Shown in pieces: positions 56,401-64,000 of a DNA stretch of 64,000 nt. The position numbers were made by a program, and so were the translations under genes. The stretch comes from Ilyonectria destructans (lineage: Eukaryota; Ascomycota; Sordariomycetes; Hypocreales; Nectriaceae). The DNA lies in contig JAHEWK010000014.1 in NCBI GenBank assembly GCA_020740775.1, positions 1,736,001-1,800,000 of the forward strand. Direction: 5' to 3'. Within the stretch, counting starts at the first letter, position 1, and each line of letters opens with the position of its first letter. Under the pieces are notes generated by a model. The model did no database searches. It was given only the letters and a program-made list of their open reading frames with translations, and was not told where the DNA came from.

Positions 56401-57239
56401 CCAGCTACTCCATCACTCTCGGATTGACGGAGGAGCTGAACCTATACATCGCCGAGCTAGGAGCTATAGAGATGGTATTGAGATGTATGCCGTCTGGACT
56501 CTGCCGGCGGGATATGACTGTCATGACGAGCAGCCGCTCCGCACTAGAAGTCATACGGCGGCCACGACAACAATCCGGCCAACAGATCATACGGCAAATA
56601 TACGACCATATCAAGCGTCTCGAAGACGAGGGCCACTCTCTCCGGATGTTGTGGGTTCCAGCAGGAGAAGAGGATTTCGCGCTGGGAACAAAAGCCAAAG
56701 CAGCAGCGCGGAAGGCCACAGAAGGAGAATGCAGACCAGACGTGCCACCACATCTAGCAAGATCCACAAGGATAAGACTAGCGATAACCAAGCAGCGGCA
56801 AACAAGAACACTACCAGAAAGAGTCGGGAAATACTCGAAGCAGATAGACACGGCACTGCCAAGCAAGCATACCCGTACTCTATATGACCCGCTGAAGAGG
56901 AAGGAAGCAGACGTACTGTCGCAGCTCCGCACCGGAATGGCGAGACTTAACAGCTTTCTGTGCAAGATAGGAGCAATGGAATCGGACACTTGCGAATGCG
57001 GGCAAGCATCAGAGACAGTGGAACACTTCCTATTCCGCTGCACAAAATGGACCGCGCAACGAGAAGGCATGCTGCGATGCTCACAGACAAAGATGGGAAA
57101 CCTATCATACTTCCTGGGAGGAAAGGCGGCGTCTGACGGTGACAAATGGGCGCCAGACATGCGGGCAGTACGGGCGACGATCAAATTTGCCATTGCAACG
57201 GGGAGGCTTGACATGGACCAGAAGCCTCAGGCACACTAA
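53460..57239 (+). CDS. LINE ORF2 protein: endonuclease, reverse transcriptase, RNase H
   Basis: 1259 residues from the ATG at 53460, which overlaps the ORF1 stop in ATGAGTAG; the frame extends further upstream only in the shadow of ORF1. Residues 1-230: APE-like endonuclease (IAIQEPQ, LLAGDFNQHDRLW, STIDLVLAT, GSDHRAI). About 440-720: reverse transcriptase (RPISLLSTLGKILE, FGARKRRSAEQAL, LPQGSPLSSVLF, and the catalytic box FVDD at about 681-684). About 945-1090: RNase H-like domain. About 1175-1200: CECGQASETVEHFLFRC, the C-terminal zinc motif common in these LINEs. It nicks target DNA and copies the element RNA there. Confidence 0.94.
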   Translation: MSRMFQVIQLNVRKQDMVHESLMNDKRLQDFAVIAIQEPQARKIDGKLLTVPMGHPKWIKMVPTIWRDGRWPIRSMLWVNRDLEAEQVPIQSPDLTAATIRLPDRIVLVVSVYVPGGKPQTLRHTCHTLHQVILDLRSRTGMVVDVLLAGDFNQHDRLWGGDDVPLVRQSEAEPIIDLMNEHGLCSLLPRGTKTWQGPDKESTIDLVLATAEVADEMVTCSIHPTEHGSDHRAIQTTFDLARPDRIAAERLLFKNAPWTTIRTRVEDNLRELPWTVGVQEQTDQLMRVILEAIHELTPRAQPVPYAKRWWTKDLTRLRQVYTFWRNQARVQRRAGQMRHDLERRAKEASKEYHDAIRKRKKLHWDDFLAEDVNIWKAAKYLKPGKDIMDNRVPPLKRQDGSTTKDRVEQAEELFSTFFPPLPARIEDEGDRPQRREVHMPDLTMEEVEGKVLSAKPWKAPGEDGLPAMVWKQLWLVVRYRVLHLFDSSLRDGVVPHQWRSAKIIPLKKADKGDYTVAKAWRPISLLSTLGKILEAVVAERISYVVESYGLLPANHFGARKRRSAEQALILLQEQIYKAWRAGRVLSLISFDVKGAYNGVFKERLLERLKARGIPGGLVRWIDAFCSGRMATVVVNGHTSQLRELPQAGLPQGSPLSSVLFLFFNADLVQRRINARGGSMAFVDDYSAWVVGPTAEENRAGIQSIIDEALGWERRSGATFNGDKTAIVHFTRNAARTSDKPFMIKGKVVKPKASAKILGVVMDAKLRYKEHIARAAAKGLSAAMCLRRLKMLSPRTARQLFVATVAPTMDYASSVWAHSCGIREAAWLDKAQMVGAQAITGAFRTVATAVAEAEASIQSVQERHAQAATRFWINLRTLPRTHPLATLKVKVCRRFVSPMQRIAQVQGETATERMEIIREYALPPWRDRIPVSCDPDRERAAEEAKRVDGIVIATCSSQRRGMVGMGGVVRDTAINNDDEVVASYSITLGLTEELNLYIAELGAIEMVLRCMPSGLCRRDMTVMTSSRSALEVIRRPRQQSGQQIIRQIYDHIKRLEDEGHSLRMLWVPAGEEDFALGTKAKAAARKATEGECRPDVPPHLARSTRIRLAITKQRQTRTLPERVGKYSKQIDTALPSKHTRTLYDPLKRKEADVLSQLRTGMARLNSFLCKIGAMESDTCECGQASETVEHFLFRCTKWTAQREGMLRCSQTKMGNLSYFLGGKAASDGDKWAPDMRAVRATIKFAIATGRLDMDQKPQAH

Positions 57240-57499
57240 CTATTCAGATTGAATCCTACTAACATCATACAGTCTCATTTTGGCAGACCGTGCTTCAGCT
57301 GCTGAGGATAGGATGCTGAACACTTGGAGAAATTGGCCTTCAAGCAGGCCTGTCACTGCATATACATCAGATTGGAACAGTCAGTAAAGTGAAATTGTGG
57401 GGCTTCGGGTGATTATGGAAGAACCGTACGAAACGAAAATAGCTTAGCGCAAAGGCCCTCTGGGGTGTGTCCCCCCGGGCGAAATAAAATCCATCCATC

Positions 57500-57512
57500 C
57501 ATCACCAACGTA
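57500..57512. repeat. target-site duplication, right copy
   Basis: Identical to 52002-52014. It follows the CCAT tail directly, so the exact left edge may shift by a few bases. Confidence 0.75.
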
Positions 57513-59135
57513 CGAAGCGGTATCGGCCTTGGCCTCGACTGACGATTCTTCCGTCGGAGACCTCTACAAGATTTCCTAGGGCCAACGACACTTTGTAATA
57601 ACAAGCCCGCTAGATATGTGGAAGAGGAAGGGTAGACGCAGTTGAATTGGACACACGGCTAGTTCCTAGCAGAATTGAGGTAGACAGTACGCGTAGCGGT
57701 GAGATATGGCGCTACCGGCTCTGTGACGAGAAAGACACACCGCAATTCTTCAATGCATAGTCTACATCTTCGCACAAGCCCATCTTCGTAAGCAGAAACG
57801 CCCCCTTTCCTCTTACCGGGGTATCACTGACAGTCTCAGACCCGAGCCAGCTTTATCTGACGAGTCCTCAGTCATCGGCCTTCAAAAAGATTATCAATGA
57901 AACAACTAGCTCCTACTCCCCCCAGTGAAGAATGATACATACCCATTTCAACGTTCAGAAACCGTCAGCAATCGGCAAGAGATGACGTCTAACATCCGGG
58001 TGTTCCCGTGATGAATCCTATTTAATCGAGAATAGTGTCCCTCCAGCCCCAAGACTAGTTCACATCCAATAATCAGTAGAATAACTCAGCGGAATAGCTC
58101 GGTAGGCTCAATGTGGTGGCTTAGTTGTTCAGGCCATTGACAATCCACCTTGGTACGTTGGATTCCCATTTCGATACTAGGATCGGAGAACGCATCATAA
58201 CAAGTTCTCGCATTGACAAATATCCACAAAATTACGAGGTAAATTCAGTCACTAAGCTTTTCCGCATTGGTATATCCATAGTGAATTGTCCAAGTCCGCG
58301 CAGGACCCGGTGGAGTCGCACACCTTAAGGATGCTAGAAGCCTGTTGAAAAGTATAGTCGCATCCCCACCTTCCCCCCCAACTGCTGTAGTCGTAAATAA
58401 TATCTCCATCTCCGCACCTGATCTTATCCGGCTCTTCCACATCATACGCGTCCTGTATGTACAAGTTCGAATGTGGTAGAGAAGTGGTGGACGAGGGGTG
58501 CTCCATCGGGGCGAGGAAGACCCGAGCTTATGGATGGGCTCGCATCTCAGATACCAAGATTCCATGCGCCTTCAGACCGTCAGCAGATATCAACTCCAAG
58601 ATTAATAAGGTTTGCTTATACCGGTCAGTTTTGCGGCTTTGGTAACTGAGGGTCAACGATATTGTGGCTTTCGATCATGCACATTTCCCATGTGGGGACG
58701 CCGTTTACTTCTTGACGAGGCAGTTCAGATTGACCCAAAACCTCGCAAAAGAAAAGAGGGGACCGAAGAATCCTAGATCAACACATCATCGGATTCAGGA
58801 TCCATGGGCGGCGAAGTGGCCGGGAAACCAGTTCGGGGATGTGATCCGAATGTCACTTATTTCAAGAGTAAGACCGGCCAAATATTGCGCCTATCCAATC
58901 CACGCTCACTCTTTGTCCCATACCACTTGACTGCGATTGAAATCACGCGGTCTTTTTCTTATCTCCCATTATAAAGATGCGGGGTCAGCAGCTATAACAG
59001 TTTTATACTAACTATAGTTGGGATAAATAGAGCTGTCAAGGCATCAAAAGAATCGGGGTTTGTCAACTTGACAGCAGCCCATGACCATACCACCAGCTCA
59101 AACGCACCTTAGAACACGACTTCCAATTGAACAAA
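57513..59135. other. intergenic region right of the LINE
   Basis: The first 70 bp may be the upstream exon part of the HAD-like gene (minus strand). The rest has frequent stops, apart from the candidate exon at 58252-58452. Confidence 0.45.
58252..58452 (-). CDS. possible last exon of a small Cys-containing protein
   Basis: After an acceptor-like CATACAG the minus strand reads 66 codons to TAG: DAYDVEEPDKIRCGDGDI, then a Trp/Gly turn (SSWGGRWGC), KVCDSTGSC and IYQC. Five Cys and an acidic start resemble small secreted fungal proteins. I found no upstream exon with a start codon or signal peptide, so it may be a relic or chance. Confidence 0.25.
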   Translation of the reverse strand, partial: DAYDVEEPDKIRCGDGDIIYDYSSWGGRWGCDYTFQQASSILKVCDSTGSCADLDNSLWIYQCGKA

Positions 59136-60298
59136 ATGGCCGAAACCCACCAAGCAGTCGTCGCCCTGACGTTCAACACCCCGCTCCAGGTTGAAACACG
59201 CCCGATCCCCAAAGCCGTCCAAGGCAGCGTCGTCGTCAAAGTCCTGGCAACCTACGTCCTGCCTTACTTGAAGAGCGTCTTCGAAGGCAAGCTCCCCTAC
59301 ACCATTGCCTTCCCCATTGTGCCGTGCGCCAGCTGCATCGCCCGCGTGCACGAGGTCAGCCCTGACGCCACGGCCCTCTCCCCGGGTCAACTCGTCCTCT
59401 GCGATATGACGATCCGCGCACGCGACCAGCCAGCCAACGTCGTACTTCAGGGCCTGCACGGCGGGTCTACACCCAGCCTGATGGCCCAGTGGGCAGATGG
59501 CAGTTTTGCCGAGTATGCGGTCTTTCCGCTGGAGAATGTGTTTACGCTCAATGAGGGGCTGTTGTTTGGGGAGATGGGGTACGATGTTGAGGATCTCTGC
59601 ATGATTCCGATTTGCAATGTACCATTTGGAGGATTGGCGACGCTGGATGTCAAGCCGGGCGAGGTGGTGATTGTGTGTCCGGCTACTGGCAAATTTGGTG
59701 GTGCAGCAGTTGCTACTGCGCTGGCGATGGGCGCTAGGGTCATTGCCGCGGGCAGGAATGCGAAGACGTTGGAGGCGCTGGCGGGGCTGTATAAGACGAC
59801 GGGGAGGATTAAGACGGCTGTACTGTCCGGGGATGCAGAGAAGGATACGAAGGTGTTGACCGAGATGGCGGGCAACGTAGGCGCGGATTGTTACGTAGAC
59901 TTTAGTATGTCTTCGTTTCCTATTTCTCCCATCACCACGAGGCAGGCGCTAAACTCTTCCTAGGCCCACCGCAAGCCTCGACCTCGACTCATATCCAGGC
60001 TTGCCTGGGAGCTGTTCGGCCTTATGGACGCATTGTTTTCAACGGTGGCAGCCTTGGCACTGTGTCCATTCCGTACATTGAGCTCATGATCAAGAACCTG
60101 CAGATCCATGGAAAGTACATGTACGAGCGTGAACACACTGAGAGACTTGTCAAGATGGTAGAAGCCGGTCTCCTTCCGCTGGGGAAGAAGGTCAACTTTA
60201 ACACAATCGGCCGGTTCAAACTAGACCAGATCCAGGAGGCACTTGAATTGGCTGAGAAGGAACCAGGCTGGGGCAAGCAGGTATTGTTAGTTCCTTAG
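59136..60298 (+). CDS. medium-chain alcohol dehydrogenase-like oxidoreductase
   Basis: Two exons, 59136-59904 and 59964-60298, with a 59-bp intron; 367 residues from ATG 59136 (MAETHQAV). It has the GroES-like N-terminal half (VVVKVLATYVLPYLKSVFEG) and the nucleotide-binding fold (VIVCPATGKFGGAAVATALA). At the usual catalytic-zinc position it reads VPCASCIARV, and the four-Cys structural zinc loop is missing, so it is probably a zinc-poor or zinc-free MDR of the quinone oxidoreductase/enoyl reductase kind. GKYMYEREHTERL near the end fits this fungal subfamily. Cofactor NAD(P)H; substrate unknown. Confidence 0.88.
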
Positions 60299-61246
60299 GT
60301 GGTAAGAATGAACCAGGAAGTCTAGACTTAAAGTCTCATATGAAAGGAATACCACCAGTGTATACACCCAATGGTGAACTCCCTGTCTTCCGTCACTGCT
60401 ACGGCACCCCGGCTAACCCGGGAGCCACCACAAGACCGACTTCCCATTACCAGAAGACTACAAAACCAACTCGTCAAATCGAGCCAATAGCCCTAGTTAA
60501 GGCAGGATATCCCAAAGAAGACAGCCTGCTGTGGGCTGCTTTCCAAAATGCAAAGCTTCAATGTGTCTGTTTTTCCTCCAAAGACCTAAGATCCCTGACA
60601 CAGCACTCTGTCTACAGTGTAAATTACGGAGTATAGCAGGAGAAATTAAATAAACCACATGGCTACACTGCCTGAGCGGCCAAGGCCGATTCAGTCACGT
60701 TTCAAGTTGCTTCGCCGCCCTGTTAGGCACCAATGCAGCTCCGCTACCCGCATATCTTGAAAGCCTCCTCTTGATGACTTTGATGACTTCAACCCTCCAC
60801 ATATTTCAATAGCGCTACGCCACAAGTGACTTTTAGTGCAACCCGAAACTCCCCGTGTACTCCACCTGTGACTCCGGCCGTAAAACCGACACTCCCCGGG
60901 CATTCCGGGCCGAACCCGCAGTGAGTCTAAATGTGAATAAAATTTGGGGATCGTCGGCTAGCTCGTGGGGAGACAATGCACGATTTGGTGGATCCCGGCA
61001 TGGAGTTGGGGCAATAATGTCATGGCTGGAGCTGTTTTCAGTACTCAAGCAATGCGCACCTTGGCTACGTACAGAGATAGATACCATCAGTCAAGCATGC
61101 AAGTGAAGTTTCCTTAGCCAAATATGAGGCTGCCAATCTTGATGAATGAATGTCATTACTGCTAGATTTTAACCTGTATGAGAATACATGCGAAGGCTGA
61201 TCTAACGTCAATACTGTTTACCGTGGCGATAGCTTCATTAGACCAA
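60299..61246. other. intergenic, nothing recognised
   Basis: It separates convergent genes. An open frame at 60340-60636 lacks domains. A stretch at about 60661-60690 (CTGCCTGAGCGGCCAAGGC) resembles part of a class II tRNA, but no full cloverleaf can be folded. Confidence 0.5.
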
Positions 61247-64000
61247 CTACAGCCCGTTCCACCAAAATCCCTCTTTCACCTCAAAGCTACCCCTCAAGGT
61301 CCTCTCGCCCTCCGCACTGCTATCTCCCACAATAACCTCGTAAGTGTCCTTCTCAACCGCCCAAGATGCCCGCGCTTCATCCCAGAAGCACGCCGCTTCT
61401 CTAGTTACCAACTCAACACTTATAACCTTGTCCTCTCCGGCCTCGAGATATGTCTTCGTGAAGCCCTTCAACTCCTTCTTGGGCCGCCGGATCGAAGGTG
61501 CCTTTTGTGCCACATACACTTGCACCACCTCCGCTCCTGCAACCCTGCCCGTATTCTTCACCTTCAAACTCACCACCACCGTTTGCTCCTCCTGCGTGAC
61601 CTTGAGATTGCTGAGTGAAAAGGTCGTGTACGAAAGGCCGTGGCCGAAGGGGAACAGCACGTCCCTCTTGATCATCTCGTAGTATCGGTAGCCGATGTAC
61701 ACGTCCTCACCATACAGAGTCCTGCCACGCTCAGACCTGTAGTTCAAAAACGCAGGGTTGTCCTCGTTGCGGATGGGGAACGAGAGAGGCAGCTTGCCGC
61801 TGGGGTTAACTTGTCCGAACAGCACGTCGGCGATGGCGTTGCCGGTTTCGTTGCCGCCGTACCACGCGTGCACGAGGGTCGATACCTCCGAGATCTACGG
61901 CATCTCAACGGGGGTACCGGCTTGCATGACGACGACAGTGTTGGGGTTTGCGGCTGCAACGGCCGATATAAGTTCGTTCATGTGGCCAGGGAGTTCCATA
62001 TTGGCGCGGTCAGCGCCTTCTCCTTCCCAGTCGGCCTAGATAGAGGTGTTAGTTATAGAGTCGTGGCGGGATAAGAAAGAAGCGGGATAAGGGGACTCAC
62101 ATTCAACCCTGCGCAGAGAATGACCTGGTCTGCCTTCTCAGCCATAATTTTCGCATTTTCAATCTCCATTTTAGGATCCATGATCGGACAACCGCCAATC
62201 CTGATGCCGCCTCCTCCAAACCTCACCACACCCCCAGCTCCAAGCTTGTTGGTTGGCGCACTGGCAAACACAACCTTGATATGGTAACTCGCCCCCTTCG
62301 TCACCTGGATGATGCCCTTTTCTTCCACCGTGCCACACCCATAGAACACGCTTCCCTGCCTCTGATCCGTCTCGTTATCAATCACCATCTTGCCGTCCAC
62401 ATATAGCTTCGCCGTCCCGTACACGCACAGGCCGAGCTCGAACTCTCCGTCTTCCTCGGATGTCAGCCAGCCCTCGACGTCAGCGTACCAGAGCGGTGAC
62501 GTGATGGCTGGGTGCTTGTAGTCGAGAAGGAGCATGTCGGTTTTTGTGAGGCTGATCTCATCGACAGCCTTGCGGTTCTCGACGCTGGAAGGCTCAGTGT
62601 ACGACCTGAACGTGACACCAGGGGTGCTGCCAGATTTTGTGGTGGTGAGGGATGGGCCGAGGATAGGGAGTTCCTTGTGGGCGTAGCAGCCTATGGTGTA
62701 TTGGGGCTCAGTCGAGAGACACTTGCTGATTCCGTCGAATGGCGAGACGGCGTAGTATGGGTTTAGGGACGACGAGCCACCTCCGCAAAATACCGAGACC
62801 TTTGCATTCGGGCCAATAATCACCGTCTAGAGGTCCAGTCAAGTTAGCTTAAATTCTCGCTTCAGGATCGGGTTCCCTGAATTCTGAATAGATGACCAAA
62901 GGAGGAGAACTTGCAGATTTATGCTTCCCAAGGGGCAAAACCTCCTTCTCATTCTTCATCAACACAATAGACTCGCCCGCCAACTTTCTTAAGAGCGCCG
63001 CCGTTTCTGGTGTGTCAATCGTCCCCTCTGGAGCGTTCTCCGGAATCTTGGATGCTGCGCATCGTTTCACGACCCTCAGGACCTCCTCCGCACGCTCGTC
63101 CAGCGTCTTATATGAGACTTTGTTGGAACTCAAAGCGTGGAGGAGGTTCCCACCCCGCCAGCGAGTAGGGCCGGGCATCTCGAGATCGAGGCCAGCATTT
63201 ACCGAGCCAGAGGTTGAGTAGGTGCCGAACCTGTTGTGAAGAAGCATTGTCAGTCAGTACGCTGCCGTAGCTACGGATACTCGAACATAACAGTCGCTCA
63301 TCACCAGACCCTCCCATCCCCATTCCCCCCTCAACACCTCAGACAAAATCTTATGCTCGCTGACGTGCCTTCCGTTCAGCTTGTTGTACGCCGTCATCAC
63401 CGCCCCGGGTCCGCCCTTGCCTCCCTCCTTAAGCGCAATCTGGAACGGTCGCAGGTAAATCTCCCTCAACGCTCTCTCCGTGATGAGAGCGTCGTACAGT
63501 CCACGCTCGTGTTCCTGGTCGTTGGATACAAAGTGCTTGATCGTAGCTACTACACCCGTTTTCTGGATGCCTCGAATCATAGCCGCAGCCCCAAGTCCTG
63601 CCACTACGGGGTCCTCCGAGAGCGACTCGAAACCGCGTCCGCCGAGTGGCGAGCGCTGCATGTTGATACAGGGCCCTAGCAGGATATGGGCGCCTTTGGC
63701 AATGGATTCGTGACCCATGAGGCGACCGGCCTCTTCGAGCAGCGGTACAGAAAAGGTTGCGCCCAAGGCGGTGCCGCACGGGAAGCAGGCAGCGGGCACA
63801 CCGGCAAAATTCTTGGTGCCGCGGACGCCATTGGGGCCATCGGAGAGCCGGAGGGAGGGAATACCATGCTCGGGGAAGCCCTTGGTATGCCAGAAGTCGA
63901 TTCCTTTGAGATGTTAGTGTGTGCATGAAGCTTGAGGGTGGAGGGACAATAAGAAAGACCGGAATCATACCTGACAACAGGTCGATTTTCTCGCTGGTAT
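61247..64000 (-). pseudogene. GH3 beta-glucosidase with PA14 domain, two disabling mutations; 5' end outside window
   Basis: Exons on the minus strand: 64000-63971 (partial), 63903-63291, 63230-62915, 62826-62101, 62035-61247. The GH3 N-terminal barrel is clear ([25 protein letters not shown]) up to the nucleophile Asp in LVMSD. The second domain (VIIGPNAKV, CGGGSSSLNP), a PA14 insert (about 62200-62530) and the fibronectin-III-like end (VLFPFGHGLSYTTFSL) follow. Such enzymes remove glucose from cellobiose and glucosides. Lesions: the intron at 63231-63290 starts TT where GT is needed (phase fits exactly, completing the Trp after the Asp), and a TAG at 61895-61897 replaces the expected Trp in VEMP-ISEVSTLVHAWY. 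The intron 62827-62914 starts GCAAGT. No signal peptide can be judged. Confidence 0.85.

Larger units (their letters stand above)
52015..57499 (+). mobile_element. full-length LINE (Tad1/I-like), apparently intact
   Basis: It has a 5' leader of 142 bp, ORF1 (52157-53467), ORF2 (53460-57239) and a 3' UTR of 260 bp ending in AAATAAAATCCATCCATC, a short CCAT-repeat tail instead of poly(A). A 13-bp duplication flanks it. Endonuclease, reverse transcriptase, RNase H and a C-terminal Cys/His motif are in the order of Tad1/I-group fungal LINEs. Both frames are open over their whole length with no premature stop. It is therefore young, in contrast to the LTR element at 1-7498. Confidence 0.93.

Noticed and set aside
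60661..60700. tRNA-like sequence (CTGCCTGAGCGGCCAAGGC)
   Set aside because: No matching acceptor stem, anticodon arm or T-loop can be found around it.

Overview
The window is nuclear DNA of a filamentous ascomycete (Pezizomycotina). The evidence is the short spliceosomal introns (about 35-90 bp, GT(A/G)NGT donors, CTAAC/CTGAC branch points) and typical fungal families: Zn2Cys6 regulators, a CFEM/Pth11-type receptor, a Clr5-ankyrin protein, WSC, F-box, TauD and GH3 proteins. A Eurotiales-like host (Aspergillus/Penicillium type) is my guess; no marker gene fixes the species. Gene density is low, with many empty stretches, transposons and broken genes, so this looks like an accessory region. I found no tRNA, rRNA or CRISPR. 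Exon borders were derived by hand and checked by reading-frame arithmetic.

Layout. 1-7498: a Ty3/gypsy chromovirus-type LTR element killed by C-to-T mutation (RIP-like), inserted into the 3' part of a small host gene (7499-8246). 9.2-11.1 kb: MFS sugar transporter. 15.1-16.6 kb: F-box protein with a duplicated F-box. 17.9-25.5 kb: TauD dioxygenase, Zn2Cys6 regulator and Arp1-like amidase, possibly a small catabolic or metabolite cluster. 27.8-31.4 kb: Clr5-ankyrin protein. 32.2-34.9 kb: class I glutamine amidotransferase-like protein and two divergently transcribed paralogues of an unrecognised CPCC-motif family. 36-38.5 kb: SDR and a protein with a PARP-like zinc finger. 39.6-40.2 kb: broken WSC-domain gene. 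40.7-44.2 kb: biuret hydrolase-like isochorismatase-fold enzyme, T5orf172 protein and Hot13-like CHY zinc-finger protein. 44.7-51.6 kb: CFEM-domain seven-helix receptor, RGS protein and a second Zn2Cys6 regulator with a GC-AG intron. 52.0-57.5 kb: a complete, apparently intact Tad/I-type LINE with a 13-bp target-site duplication, sitting in a HAD-like gene. 59.1-60.3 kb: medium-chain dehydrogenase. 61.2-64 kb (runs off the end): GH3 beta-glucosidase with a PA14 insert, carrying a nonsense codon and a destroyed splice donor.

How the genes may work together (inference). Receptor and RGS protein are about 2 kb apart and could act on one heterotrimeric G protein. TauD enzyme, regulator and amidase are adjacent, the last two divergent from one 870-bp promoter. 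The window also contrasts an inactivated LTR element with an intact LINE, and host genes dying by single-base changes (WSC, GH3).
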